Source: Bradyrhizobium sp. LMTR 3 (GTDB taxonomy: Bacteria > Pseudomonadota > Alphaproteobacteria > Rhizobiales > Xanthobacteraceae). From it: DNA of 64,000 nt. A model generated the notes under the pieces. That model ran no database searches. It was not told where the DNA came from and saw nothing but the letters and a program-made list of their open reading frames with translations. The position numbers and the translations under genes are program-made. Within the stretch, counting starts at the first letter, position 1, and every line of letters begins with the position of its first letter. The stretch is from positions 579,006-643,005 of the forward strand of contig NZ_MAXC01000023.1 in the NCBI RefSeq assembly GCF_001693485.1, read 5' to 3'. Shown piece by piece: positions 54,368 to 64,000 of this stretch.

Positions 54368-56181
54368 GGCGTGGGTAGCCTGACCACGAACCGCGCACCC
54401 GCCACACTCGGCTTGCCGTCGTCGCCGGCCGGGCCGTGGCGGTTTTCCGCCCAGATCCGCCCGTTATGCGCTTCGATAATCTGCTTGGAGATCGATAGGC
54501 CGAGACCTGAGTTCTGCCCAAAGCCCTGATGGGGACGGTCGGTGTAGAAGCGCTCGAAGATGCGTTCCAGCGCATCCTCGCCGATACCCGGCCCATCGTC
54601 ATCGACGATGATTTCGATCTCCGCGCGCGCGCGGCGGCAGGTGACGCGCACCTTCCCGCCGGGGGTGGAGAAGGATTGTGCATTGGACAGCAAGTTGGAG
54701 ATCACCTGTCCCAGCCGGGAATCGTGGCCGGGGACCGAGAACGTATCGGTGGCGCCGCGGCCGTCGAAGCGCGCTTCGACCGCGACGTCGTGACCAAGCC
54801 TGGTTTCGTTGGCAACCGAGGTCAGCGTCGTCAGCAGCCGCCGCAGATCGACCGGGGCCATGTCCTGGCGCTGCAATTCGGCATCGAGGCGGCTGGCGTC
54901 TGAAATATCCGAGATCAGCCGGTCGAGCCGCTTGACGTCGTGCTCGATCACCTCGAGCAGGCGCGCGCGGCTGGTGTCGTTGCGTGCCAAAGGCAGCGTT
55001 TCCACCGCCGAGCGCAGCGAGGTCAGCGGGTTCTTCAACTCGTGGGCGACGTCGGCGGCGAACATCTCGATCGCCTCGATGCGGCTGTAGAGCGCGTTCG
55101 TCATATCGCGCAGCGCGCCGGACAGATGGCCGATCTCGTCGCGACGGCGGGTGAAATCGGGAATCTCGACGCGGGTCTGGATGCGCCGGCGGACGCGCTC
55201 GGCGCCGTCGGCCAGCCGCCGCACGGGACCAGCGATCGTGCTCGCGAGCAGGAGCGACAGCACGATCATGACCGCCGAAGCGACGCCGCCGACCTTGAGG
55301 ATCGCCAGCCGCTCGGCGGTCACCATCTGGTCGATGTCGTCGCCTTGCGTCGAGAGCATCAGCGCACCGTGTACGGCACGGAACCGCTGCACGGGGACGG
55401 CGACCGAGACGATCACCTCGCCGCGGTCGTTGACGCGCACCATGCTGCTCTTGACGCCGTCGAGCGCCTGCACGATTTCCTGATAGCCCTTGCCGTTCTC
55501 CGGGCCCAGCTCGCGATAGAGCGGCAGGTCGCCGCGATTGAGCCAGGTGCGGATCGCGATCAGCGCGCGTTCGACGAAGCCCGGCTTCTCCGTCGAAGGT
55601 GGCGGCAGTTCGAATCGCAATACGTCGCCGCGGCCATAGAGACTGCGGCTGTCGAGGATCATGCCGCCGTCGCCGCCATAGATGCGGGCGCGGGTCTTGG
55701 TCGGCGAGATCAGCCGCCGCAGCACCGGCGCGACCCGCTCCGGATTGATCGGAAAATCGAGGCCCGAGGATTCGTCCGGTGCGCCGTAGCTTTCGCCCGG
55801 CTTGAGGTCGAGCAGCCGGTCCGGATCGATCGTGATGGTGTTGGTTTCGACGGTGGCGGAGGCGGCAATCGCGCCGGCGATGATTTCGGCCTGCACCAGA
55901 AGGCTCTGCGCCCGCGCATCGATCAGGCCGGCACGGAATTGCGAGAGATAGAGAATGCTCGCCACCAGCGCGACGAGGCCCGCCAGATTGAGCGAGACGA
56001 TCCGGCGCGTGAGGCTGGAGAAGGAGAGCGCGAAGAAGAACTGCCCGGCCCGGCGCATCCAGCCGAGCGGTCGCCGCCAGCCCTTCTCGCCCGCATTATC
56101 CTCGGCAACGCGTTCCCGATCGAGGAGCTCCAGAGCATCCTCGTGGTTCAGGTTGGGATCGGGCTGCGTTCGATCTAGCAA
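54364..56181 (-). CDS. chvG: two-component sensor histidine kinase ChvG
   Basis: A 605-residue membrane sensor. A cytoplasmic N-terminus of about 50 residues is followed by a transmembrane helix (IVSLNLAGLVALVASILYL), a periplasmic sensor region to about 290 and a second helix (VGGVASAVMIVLSLLLA). A HAMP domain, the H box (FAADVAHELKNPLTSLRSAV), an N box and the ATPase G boxes (DDGPGIGEDALERIFERF, GLGLSISKQIIEAH) follow. It starts at TTG 56181, 98 bases after chvI. Known roles in rhizobia are acid and envelope response and symbiosis. Confidence 0.95.
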   Translation of the reverse strand: MLDRTQPDPNLNHEDALELLDRERVAEDNAGEKGWRRPLGWMRRAGQFFFALSFSSLTRRIVSLNLAGLVALVASILYLSQFRAGLIDARAQSLLVQAEIIAGAIAASATVETNTITIDPDRLLDLKPGESYGAPDESSGLDFPINPERVAPVLRRLISPTKTRARIYGGDGGMILDSRSLYGRGDVLRFELPPPSTEKPGFVERALIAIRTWLNRGDLPLYRELGPENGKGYQEIVQALDGVKSSMVRVNDRGEVIVSVAVPVQRFRAVHGALMLSTQGDDIDQMVTAERLAILKVGGVASAVMIVLSLLLASTIAGPVRRLADGAERVRRRIQTRVEIPDFTRRRDEIGHLSGALRDMTNALYSRIEAIEMFAADVAHELKNPLTSLRSAVETLPLARNDTSRARLLEVIEHDVKRLDRLISDISDASRLDAELQRQDMAPVDLRRLLTTLTSVANETRLGHDVAVEARFDGRGATDTFSVPGHDSRLGQVISNLLSNAQSFSTPGGKVRVTCRRARAEIEIIVDDDGPGIGEDALERIFERFYTDRPHQGFGQNSGLGLSISKQIIEAHNGRIWAENRHGPAGDDGKPSVAGARFVVRLPTP

Positions 56182-56279
56182 TGGCTGAACTGCCGGTTGT
56201 GATGCGCCAATTTCTAGTTCTACGCTTTACGCCGAACGGGCGGATGTGTCAGTTAACACTTCCGCCCGGAAAACGCAGA

Positions 56280-56981
56280 TCAGGCTTCCTTGAAGCGATA
56301 GCCGACGCCATACAGCGTCTCGATCATCTCGAAATCGTCGTCGACCACCTTGAACTTCTTGCGCAGCCGCTTGATGTGGCTGTCGATGGTGCGGTCGTCG
56401 ACATAGACCTGGTCGTCATAGGCCGCGTCCATCAGTGCGTTGCGGCTCTTCACCACGCCGGGCCGCGTGGCCAGCGCCTGCAGGATCAAGAACTCCGTCA
56501 CCGTCAGGGTCACCGGCTCGTTCTTCCAGGTGCAAGTGTGACGTTCCGGGTCCATCCGCAACAGGCCGCGGTCCAGCGCGCGTGCATCCGGCTCCTTCGG
56601 AACGGCGGTCGGATCCTTGGGCTGGCCGCGGCGAAGCACGGCCTTGACCCGCTCGACCAAGAGGCGCTGCGAGAACGGCTTGCGGATGAAATCGTCGGCG
56701 CCCATCTTGAGGCCGAACAATTCGTCGATCTCTTCATCTTTGGAAGTTAAGAAGATCACCGGCAGATCGGACTTCTGCCGCAACCGGCGTAACGTCTCCA
56801 TGCCGTCCATGCGCGGCATCTTGATATCGAGGATCGCAAGGTCCGGCGGCGAGGTGCGGAAGCCGTCCAGCGCCGAGGCACCATCCGTATAGGTCATGAT
56901 GCGATAGCCTTCGGCTTCGAGCGCGATCGATACGGAAGTGAGAATGTTGCGGTCATCATCGACCAGGGCGATTGTGGGCAT
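56280..56981 (-). CDS. chvI: two-component response regulator ChvI
   Basis: A 233-residue OmpR/PhoB-type regulator. The receiver domain has the acidic pocket LVDDDRNIL, the phosphorylation Asp in PDLAILDIKMPRMDGME near residue 52 and Lys in FLTSKDEEID. The winged-helix output ends with VDDRTIDSHIKRLRKKFKVV and the ETLYGVGYRF signature. It pairs with ChvG downstream. pckA lies on the other side, as in Sinorhizobium and Agrobacterium. Confidence 0.95.
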   Translation of the reverse strand: MPTIALVDDDRNILTSVSIALEAEGYRIMTYTDGASALDGFRTSPPDLAILDIKMPRMDGMETLRRLRQKSDLPVIFLTSKDEEIDELFGLKMGADDFIRKPFSQRLLVERVKAVLRRGQPKDPTAVPKEPDARALDRGLLRMDPERHTCTWKNEPVTLTVTEFLILQALATRPGVVKSRNALMDAAYDDQVYVDDRTIDSHIKRLRKKFKVVDDDFEMIETLYGVGYRFKEA

Positions 56982-57199
56982 GAGCCTCTGCTTTCGAATA
57001 AGAGAGTGGCTTAAACGGCGGGCACTTGAGCCAGACGCCGCATAAATGGGCTTCGTACACGATCAACGAGCAATGCAAGCTAGGCTGAAGTGTGACCGAG
57101 TTCCGCAAAACGCTCCCCAAGGAGACGTGCGGCCCCCATATAGCACCCTGACCCGCTGAGAAAAGGCCCTTTTTGCAATAAGATGGCCGGAAAGGAACC

Positions 57200-57934
57200 A
57201 TGCAGCCGACCGCAGATTTTGATGCTTCCAAACTGGCCCGTTCGCTGCTGCGGCGTAGCCGGCAGGGCGCACTGGCCACGCTTATGCCCGAAAGTGGCGA
57301 TCCCTATTGCTCGCTGGTGAACGTCGCCAGCCATGCCGATGCGTCGCCGATTCTGCTGCTTTCGCGGCTGGCGCTGCACACAAAAAACATCCTCGCCGAC
57401 AGCAGGGTATCGCTGATGCTGGACGAGCGCGCCGCCGGAGATCCGCTGGAGGGCGCACGGATCATGCTGGCGGGCCGGACCGAGGAGGCCGAAGGGGAAG
57501 CCGCGAAAATCCTGCGCCGGCGCTATCTCAACGCTCATCCATCGGCGGAAGCGTTTGTAGATTTCAAGGACTTCTCGTTCTTCCGGATCGTCCCGTCTGG
57601 CCTGCATCTGGTCGCCGGTTTCGGCCGCATCATCGACCTCAGGCCCGAGCAATTCATGACGGAGATCGGCGATGCCACCGATTTGCTGGAAGCCGAGCAG
57701 GGCGCTGTCGAGCATATGAATGAGGATCACCGCGAGGCGATGAACCTCTACGCGACCAAACTGCTGGGCGCCGAGTCCGCAGACTGGCGCTGCACCGGTT
57801 GCGACCCCGACGGCATGGACATGCAGGCCGGCTCCGCGACGCTGCGGCTGGATTTCCCGGAACGGGTCACCAGCGCCATGGCGTTGCGCAAGATGCTCGT
57901 ACGGCTGGCAGGCGAGGCGCGGGCCAAGGGCTAG
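57200..57934 (+). CDS. HugZ-like heme utilisation/pyridoxamine oxidase-fold protein
   Basis: A 244-residue protein with an N-terminal split-barrel FMN-binding fold (RRSRQGALATLMPESGDPYC, then ALHTKNILADSRVSLML). The C-terminal DUF2470 domain includes EQGAVEHMNEDHREAMNLYA. This two-domain layout matches HugZ-type proteins that bind or degrade heme. The His-rich EHMNEDH site is kept. AAAGGA lies before the ATG. It is divergent from chvI and not clearly linked to pckA. Confidence 0.85.
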   Translation: MQPTADFDASKLARSLLRRSRQGALATLMPESGDPYCSLVNVASHADASPILLLSRLALHTKNILADSRVSLMLDERAAGDPLEGARIMLAGRTEEAEGEAAKILRRRYLNAHPSAEAFVDFKDFSFFRIVPSGLHLVAGFGRIIDLRPEQFMTEIGDATDLLEAEQGAVEHMNEDHREAMNLYATKLLGAESADWRCTGCDPDGMDMQAGSATLRLDFPERVTSAMALRKMLVRLAGEARAKG

Positions 57935-58386
57935 CAAGGGTTAACGCTTGCCGTCACCGATCAACCACGCCGCGCTGTCGAATTCACCGCCGATGACAGT
58001 GAAGAAGATTCAGGCGCTATTGTCGTACAACGAAGCGATGGTGCAGTTAGCGGTCACGGGCGGAAAGCTTCGTCATGAAAACACGCTCCGCGCGCTGAAA
58101 TGTTCTGATTGTGCGACGCAACAATTGCCGGCCGAACTCGCCAACGGCGGATGGTCGCGCAACCAAGAGGGCAAACCAGCGCAAAGCAGTGCAGCAAGCG
58201 ATTGATGCAAATCAACCTTCCGCGCTGGAATAAACCAAATCGCGTGGATCGGCTTGGCAAGCACGGCGTTCAACAATATAGGTCGCCGCACCGAGGCCGG
58301 AAGGCTATATTCAGGGTTCACCGCGACAGAGCGCGTCAAGCGACATGCGCGCGATCGAGTAACGCGGGTTCGAGGAGGACTTCTTC
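57935..58386. other. long spacer upstream of pckA, no gene supported
   Basis: About 450 bases. Open frames here (for example 57948-58205) have no ribosome site, no recognisable domain and untypical composition. Regulatory sites for pckA probably lie here, but I see no clear palindrome. Confidence 0.5.
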
Positions 58387-60003
<1,617 letters not shown>

Positions 60004-60027
60004 GGCTCAGGCCAGATGGATTGGCTG

Positions 60028-60056
60028 AAAAGGGCGGCTCATCGGGCCGCCCTTTT
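60028..60056 (+). terminator. rho-independent terminator of pckA
   Basis: AAAAGGGCGGC (60028-60038) pairs with GCCGCCCTTTT (60046-60056) over 11 bp around a 7-base loop and continues into T. It lies 25 bases after the pckA stop. Confidence 0.88.
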
Positions 60057-60083
60057 TGCTTGCGGGCGGATGGACTATCTCGT

Positions 60084-60878
60084 TCACAGAAGCGGCAGCG
60101 CGCCGCGCAGGCAGACGTATCCGCCGGCGAGAATGACGATGCCGGCGAAGGCCGACCGCAACGCCTTGTCCTGCGAGCCGATCAATCTGCCGGTCACGAT
60201 CCCGGCCAATCCGCCCAACAGGCCGCCCGCGATGAACAGACCGGCCAGTTGCCAATCGATCAGCCCGGACATGGCGTAGCTGGCCGCGGTCGAAGCGCCA
60301 AAGGCGACGACGGCGACCAGCGAAGTGCCGATGGCGGTGATCAGCGGCATGCCGGTCGCCAGCATCAGGCCGGGAACGATCAGGAAGCCACCGCCGATAC
60401 CAAAGAAGCCGGCGAGCAGTCCGACCGCGAAGCCGGTGCCGACCAGCATCGGCATCAGTTGTCGCGCGGTCGTAGCCGTCAGCCGGATTGCGGGATCGCC
60501 GCGGCCTGCGCGCTTCTTCAACATCAATGCGCCGATGACGATCATCAGGAGGCCGAACAGGATCAGCAACTTCTCGCCGTCGAGTTGCTTGGCGACACCG
60601 GCGCCGGCAAACGCGCCGGCGATGCCCGCGAGCGAGAATACGATTGCGCACGGCCACCGGACGTTGCCCGCGCGCCAGTGCGCCATCACGTTGGCAAGCG
60701 CGCTGATCGCCACCGCAATCGCGCTGGTGCCGATCGCCACATGCGGCGATGCGACGCCGACGCCATAAACCAGGAGCGGTACCGCGAGGATCGAACCGCC
60801 GCCGCCGACCAGAGCGAGGATGAATCCGACGGCACTACCCGACAGCACCGTCGCGATATCCGCGAAATGGATCGGCAT
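60084..60878 (-). CDS. TauE/SafE family sulfite/sulfur-anion exporter
   Basis: A 264-residue membrane protein with about eight helices in two repeats. TauE/SafE motifs are GSAVGFILALVGGGGSILAV near the start and GLLAGFFGIGGGFLIVPGLM in the second half. It is the last gene of the bigR-rhodanese-tauE operon (13 bases after the rhodanese stop) and probably exports sulfite formed by persulfide oxidation. Confidence 0.92.
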   Translation of the reverse strand: MPIHFADIATVLSGSAVGFILALVGGGGSILAVPLLVYGVGVASPHVAIGTSAIAVAISALANVMAHWRAGNVRWPCAIVFSLAGIAGAFAGAGVAKQLDGEKLLILFGLLMIVIGALMLKKRAGRGDPAIRLTATTARQLMPMLVGTGFAVGLLAGFFGIGGGFLIVPGLMLATGMPLITAIGTSLVAVVAFGASTAASYAMSGLIDWQLAGLFIAGGLLGGLAGIVTGRLIGSQDKALRSAFAGIVILAGGYVCLRGALPLL

Positions 60879-60891
60879 GTCTTGTTACTCC

Positions 60892-61425
60892 TCAGGCGAT
60901 GGCAGTTTTGGCCGCCCGGCGGTTCCACGGCGCGAAGGACAACAGCCGCGCCATCATGCAGGAGCCGCTAACGCCAGCGAAAACCAGGCCGGCGCCAACG
61001 AATGCCGCAAGTGCGTAGAAACCGGGATGAACGAGCGTCCCCAGCGCGGTGCCGGCGAAAACCAGCGAGCCGGCCGTGATCTGAACCTGCCGCATGATCT
61101 CGATCGGCTGGCCCTTGCTTTCGATCACCGGCAATCCGGCGCTTTTCCAGGCGTCGATTCCGCCGTCGAGAATGAATGCATCACAGTCGGTGCACTGCGC
61201 GAGGCGCGCGGCATTGCTGGCAGTCCGGTTACCGGAGCGGCAGTGGAAAATCACGGCCGGCGCGTCCGTTCCGATATCGATCCGCTCCATGCGCGAGAGC
61301 GGTGCATGGCGCGCGGCGGCGATACGGCGGCGCGAATGCTCGTCGAACTCTCTGATGTCGACGAGGATCGCACCGCGATCGATCAGTTCTTTCGCCTTGG
61401 CGGGAGAAATATGGGGAAGTGACAT
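60892..61425 (-). CDS. rhodanese-like protein with C-terminal membrane segments
   Basis: A 177-residue protein. The rhodanese domain (about residues 5-105) has DIREFDEHSRRRIAAARHAP and the active-site Cys loop VIFHCRSGNRTASNA. It is followed by a DUF2892-type pair of transmembrane helices (MRQVQITAGSLVFAGTALG, then ALAAFVGAGLVFAGVSG). It would transfer sulfane sulfur at the inner membrane face. It lies in the bigR operon between the regulator and TauE. Confidence 0.93.
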   Translation of the reverse strand: MSLPHISPAKAKELIDRGAILVDIREFDEHSRRRIAAARHAPLSRMERIDIGTDAPAVIFHCRSGNRTASNAARLAQCTDCDAFILDGGIDAWKSAGLPVIESKGQPIEIMRQVQITAGSLVFAGTALGTLVHPGFYALAAFVGAGLVFAGVSGSCMMARLLSFAPWNRRAAKTAIA

Positions 61426-61448
61426 GGTCGAACTCCTTTTCTTGCGGA

Positions 61449-61778
61449 TCAGGTTGCAGGCATCGCGCGGCAGAACAGTCGGTGCAGTTCCGCGATCAAT
61501 TGCGCGATCCGAGGATCGGCGACGCGGTACCAGAGCGTCTGACCGTTACGGCGAGAGCTCACGATGTCGTCGTCGCGCATCTTCGCCAGATGCTGAGACA
61601 GCGCAGACTGGGTGAGACCGACCGCCTCGACCAGCGCACCGACCGTCATCTCGCCGGCTTCCACCAGCTTGCAGAGGATCATCAGCCGCCGCTCGTTGCC
61701 GAGCGTGCGCAGGATATTGGCGACCGCCTGGGCGTTGGCCTCGAAGTCCCTGATTTCCATCGCCGACGGGGTCGTCAC
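61449..61778 (-). CDS. bigR: BigR/SqrR-type ArsR family persulfide-sensing repressor
   Basis: A 109-residue ArsR-family winged helix: ILRTLGNERRLMILCKLVEA, VGLTQSALSQHLAKMRDDDI, then RRNGQTLWYRVAD. Two Cys residues, one in MILCKL and one in LHRLFCRAM, are where BigR/SqrR proteins form a disulfide or tetrasulfide on sensing persulfide. The start is GTG 61778 with AGGGA ahead. It is divergent from blh. The intergenic region carries AT-rich palindromes, and it probably represses both directions. Confidence 0.9.
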   Translation of the reverse strand: MTTPSAMEIRDFEANAQAVANILRTLGNERRLMILCKLVEAGEMTVGALVEAVGLTQSALSQHLAKMRDDDIVSSRRNGQTLWYRVADPRIAQLIAELHRLFCRAMPAT

Positions 61779-61793
61779 GGGTATTCCCTATAT

Positions 61794-61828
61794 ATACATT
61801 ATGTATTGCTAAATTAGATATAGCTAAT
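61794..61828. promoter_or_regulatory. AT-rich operator region of the bigR/blh divergon
   Basis: Two inverted repeats lie between bigR and blh: ATACAT-T-ATGTAT at 61794-61806 and ATTAG-N6-CTAAT at 61813-61828. BigR-box sites in Agrobacterium and Xylella are also AT-rich imperfect palindromes overlapping the blh promoter. Assignment to BigR is by position and style. Confidence 0.65.
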
Positions 61829-61868
61829 ATAATTGTCAATAGTACTTCCCTTCAGGAGTTCGGACCCA

Positions 61869-62777
61869 ATGCCCCATTCAGCCCATCTACCAGCACCCAT
61901 CATCAGGGCGTTCTTCGATGAGCCCACCAACACCATTAGCTATCTGGTTGCCGATCCAGTGACCCGCCGTGCGGCGGTGATCGATCCCGTGCTTGATTTC
62001 GACCCGCGCGACGGCACCGTCGACATCCGTTCGGTCGAAGCCATTCTGGCTGCAGCCAACCAAGAAAAGCTGACCATCGAATGGGTGCTGGAGACCCATG
62101 CGCATGCCGACCATTTGTCGGGTGCGCCCTATATCAAGTCGAAAGCCGGCGCACGGATCGGCATCGGCGATCACATCAAGGATGTGCAGCGAATCTTCCG
62201 GCCCGTCTTCAATGCGCAGGACCTGCGTACCGACGGCAGCGATTTCGACCGCCTGTTCGCAGACGGCGATACATTTGGCATCGGCGAACTCACCGTCGAG
62301 GTCCTGCATACGCCGGGTCACACGCCCGCTGACCTGTCCTACAAGATTGGCGACGCCGTGTTCGTCGGCGACACGCTGTTCATGCCCGACTACGGCACCG
62401 CACGTGCCGATTTCCCTGGCGGCGATGCACACCAGCTCTATCGTTCGATCCAGCGGCTACTGAGTCTCCCCGACGACACGCGCCTGTTCATGTGCCACGA
62501 CTACAAGGCGCCTGGTCGCGATGACTACGCCTGGGAAACCACGGTGCGCGAGCAGCGCGAGAGCAACGTGCATCTTCGCGGCGGCGTCACGGAAGAAGCG
62601 TTTGTCGCCATGAGGCAAGCCCGCGACGCGACATTGTCAGCGCCGACGCTGCTGCTGCCTTCCATCCAGGTGAATATCCGCGCGGGCCGCTTTCCCAAGG
62701 CCGAGAGCAATGGCGTGCACTATTTGCTGCTGCCGGTTCGGGTGCGCGCCGGCGCGGAAGCCGCCATCGTCTCGTGA
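61869..62777 (+). CDS. blh: Blh/ETHE1-type persulfide dioxygenase (MBL fold)
   Basis: A 302-residue metallo-beta-lactamase-fold enzyme. It has the ETHE1/Blh motif THAHADHLSGAPYIK near residue 80, HTPGHTPADLSYKIGD near 155, VGDTLFMPDYGTARADFPGG and a His in LFMCHDYKAPGR. It oxidises glutathione persulfide to sulfite. Start 61869 has AGGAG upstream, although ATG-type starts up to 61833 are open. It is divergently transcribed from bigR and is known as the beta-lactamase-like hydrolase of that operon. Confidence 0.94.
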   Translation: MPHSAHLPAPIIRAFFDEPTNTISYLVADPVTRRAAVIDPVLDFDPRDGTVDIRSVEAILAAANQEKLTIEWVLETHAHADHLSGAPYIKSKAGARIGIGDHIKDVQRIFRPVFNAQDLRTDGSDFDRLFADGDTFGIGELTVEVLHTPGHTPADLSYKIGDAVFVGDTLFMPDYGTARADFPGGDAHQLYRSIQRLLSLPDDTRLFMCHDYKAPGRDDYAWETTVREQRESNVHLRGGVTEEAFVAMRQARDATLSAPTLLLPSIQVNIRAGRFPKAESNGVHYLLLPVRVRAGAEAAIVS

Positions 62778-62797
62778 GCTGATTTCAATCAGCTCAC
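62774..62797. terminator. stem-loop between convergent blh and arginase genes
   Basis: GTGAGCTGAT and ATCAGCTCAC pair perfectly (10 bp, TTCA loop). It overlaps the blh stop and lies 8 bases from the arginase stop. It lacks a long U-run, so bidirectional termination is probable rather than certain. Confidence 0.6.
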
Positions 62798-62804
62798 GGC
62801 CCGT

Positions 62805-63773
62805 CTAGCCGTTACCCGGCAACACCGCGTTGCTGGGCGTCCGCCGATCGGTGATCTGCAGGCCGAACAGGCTGCCGATCAGCTCGACCGCGACGCGCGC
62901 GGTGCGTCCGCGTTCGTCGAGAAACGGGTTGAGCTCCACGACGTCGACCGAGCGCACCAGTTCGGAATCGTGCAGCAACTCCATGATCAGATGCGCCTCG
63001 CGATACGTTGCGCCGCCCGGGACCGTGGTGCCGACGCCGGGCGCCACGGTCGGATCGAGAAAATCGACATCGAAAGAGACATGCAGCACGCCGTTCCGTG
63101 CCCGCACGCGCTCGATCACCTTGCGGATCAGGACGCCGACGCCGAACTCGTCGATCACGCGCATGTCGGCGATCGCGACGCGGCGTTCGAATACCAGCTT
63201 TCTCTCCAGCGGATCGATCGAGCGGATGCCGAACAGGTCGAGTTGGTCGGGGCTGATCGAGGCGCGGGGTGCGCCGCCAAGCAGATCGTCGAGGCCAGGC
63301 TCGCCGCACAGGAATGCGGCCGACATGCCGTGCATGTTGCCGGTTTCCGTCGTCTGGGGCGTGTTGTAGTCGGCATGGGCATCGACCCAGAGCACGAACA
63401 GCGGCCGCCCCTGTTCCTGCCAGTAGCGCGCGACGCCGTTCACCGATCCCATCGAAAGCGAATGATCGCCACCCATGAAGATTGGAATGGAGCCGGAACG
63501 CGCCAACGCATAGGAGCGTTCGCTGAGCGCGCGGATCCATGTCTTGATCACGTCGTAATATTTGGCGTTTGCCGGCGGCGGGCCCTCGGCGGGCGCGATG
63601 TCGGGCTTCGCCATGTTGCCGTGGTCCTCGACGGCAAAGCCGAGCTGATCGAGGATGCGGCCGATACCCGCGGTGCGCAGCGCGTCCGGTCCCATCAAGG
63701 TGCCGAGTTGCGAGGCCCCGATCTCGATGGGGACCCCGAGCAGGGCGATGCGGGGAGCGTGGGTGTCGGACAT
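62805..63773 (-). CDS. rocF: arginase
   Basis: A 322-residue ureohydrolase. Manganese-binding motifs are FMGGDHSLSMGSVNGVARY near residue 105, VLWVDAHADYNTPQTTETGN near 130 and HVSFDVDFLDPTVAPGVGT near 235. The EAHLIMELLHDSELV end also fits the arginase rather than agmatinase subgroup. It hydrolyses arginine to ornithine and urea. Start 63773 is chosen because the longer frame runs into a repeat. Confidence 0.92.
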   Translation of the reverse strand: MSDTHAPRIALLGVPIEIGASQLGTLMGPDALRTAGIGRILDQLGFAVEDHGNMAKPDIAPAEGPPPANAKYYDVIKTWIRALSERSYALARSGSIPIFMGGDHSLSMGSVNGVARYWQEQGRPLFVLWVDAHADYNTPQTTETGNMHGMSAAFLCGEPGLDDLLGGAPRASISPDQLDLFGIRSIDPLERKLVFERRVAIADMRVIDEFGVGVLIRKVIERVRARNGVLHVSFDVDFLDPTVAPGVGTTVPGGATYREAHLIMELLHDSELVRSVDVVELNPFLDERGRTARVAVELIGSLFGLQITDRRTPSNAVLPGNG

Positions 63774-63794
63774 GAGCCGGGCCTCCGAAGAATC

Positions 63795-63877
63795 GTAGGG
63801 TGGGCAAAGCGAAGCGTGCCCACCATTGCGACGATTGTGCCAGAACATGGTGGGCACGCTGCGCTTTGCCCACCCTT
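63795..63877. repeat. intergenic palindromic repeat (GTAGGGTGGGC class)
   Basis: GTAGGGTGGGCAAAGCGAAG and its near-inverse CTGCGCTTTGCCCACCCTT bound the element, with an inner CGTGCCCACCATT/AATGGTGGGCACG-like stem. It is the same class as 52849-52975. The remaining bases to 64000 show no gene that I can support. Confidence 0.85.
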
Positions 63878-64000
63878 CTGTAACGGGCCTCGATTAGTCA
63901 ATCCCTTTGCGTTGTCCGCCCGCCGGGGTCTCGCTTCTGTGCGGGGTCGGCGCAGGGCCGCCACCTGATGGGGTTGGAAGAGGATAGGTCGGCCAATCTA

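Noticed and set aside
57948..58205. An 85-codon open frame upstream of pckA
   Set aside because: It has no ribosome site, no recognisable domain, and composition unlike that of neighbouring genes.

Overview
The window looks like the chromosome of an alphaproteobacterium of the Bradyrhizobium/Nitrobacteraceae type. The coding DNA is GC-rich. It carries the rhizobial chvI-chvG-hprK-EIIA-HPr block next to pckA, a bigR/blh sulfide locus, lepA, ilvD, map and a modABC operon, and its intergenic palindromic repeats resemble those common in Bradyrhizobium. I recognised no rRNA, tRNA or CRISPR array. The taxonomic call is inference from gene content and style.

Layout. 1-7000: the end of a 2-hydroxyacid dehydrogenase, a two-domain Inh-like secreted protein, a YCII/ECF42-type sigma pair, a small monooxygenase, a TetR regulator divergent from a SnoaL/DUF3237 pair, and an aldo/keto reductase with a DUF6064 membrane protein. 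7055-23435: an array of five cargo modules separated by copies of the 3' end of radC. The only full-length radC sits at the right end (23435-24148). Cargo: a 56-codon ORF; a permease with an Lrp regulator; HdeD-LapA-patatin-GntP; AraC, hydrolase and DJ-1; a peptide ABC transporter with an IS256 relic. 24200-44760: core-like genes, namely a metallo-beta-lactamase-fold hydrolase, map, an MscS channel, a K+/H+ antiporter, dodecin, a His-rich secreted protein, a GrdB-like protein with a CoA-transferase, ilvD, modABC, a Spy-like protein with mepA, a PAS/GGDEF/EAL protein, an acyl-CoA-dehydrogenase-like enzyme and an MFS transporter. 44850-50305: mazEF, then lepA with two extra partial 3' ends downstream. 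These enclose a three-gene block of unknown function that looks AT-richer than its surroundings. 50400-64000: a GT39-like enzyme, an SDR, the PTS/ChvGI regulatory block, a HugZ-like protein, pckA, the bigR-rhodanese-tauE/blh sulfide locus and arginase.

Main observation. At two unrelated housekeeping genes, radC and lepA, cargo lies immediately downstream of the gene and is separated by in-frame copies of that gene's 3' end, all in the parent gene's orientation. Three radC copies have the same length (164 bp), running from the stop codon to the codons of the JAMM motif. The best lepA copy is 210 bp, runs from the stop codon to the conserved AAIGGK region, and is identical to the resident gene. 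This is the footprint expected of elements that integrate inside a gene and restore its C-terminus, as phage 21/e14 do in icd, repeated several times. No integrase is visible, so how the modules moved is open.

Elsewhere the genes fit ordinary physiology: ChvG/ChvI and a regulatory PTS beside pckA, persulfide detoxification under a BigR-type repressor, molybdate uptake, and branched-chain amino acid synthesis.
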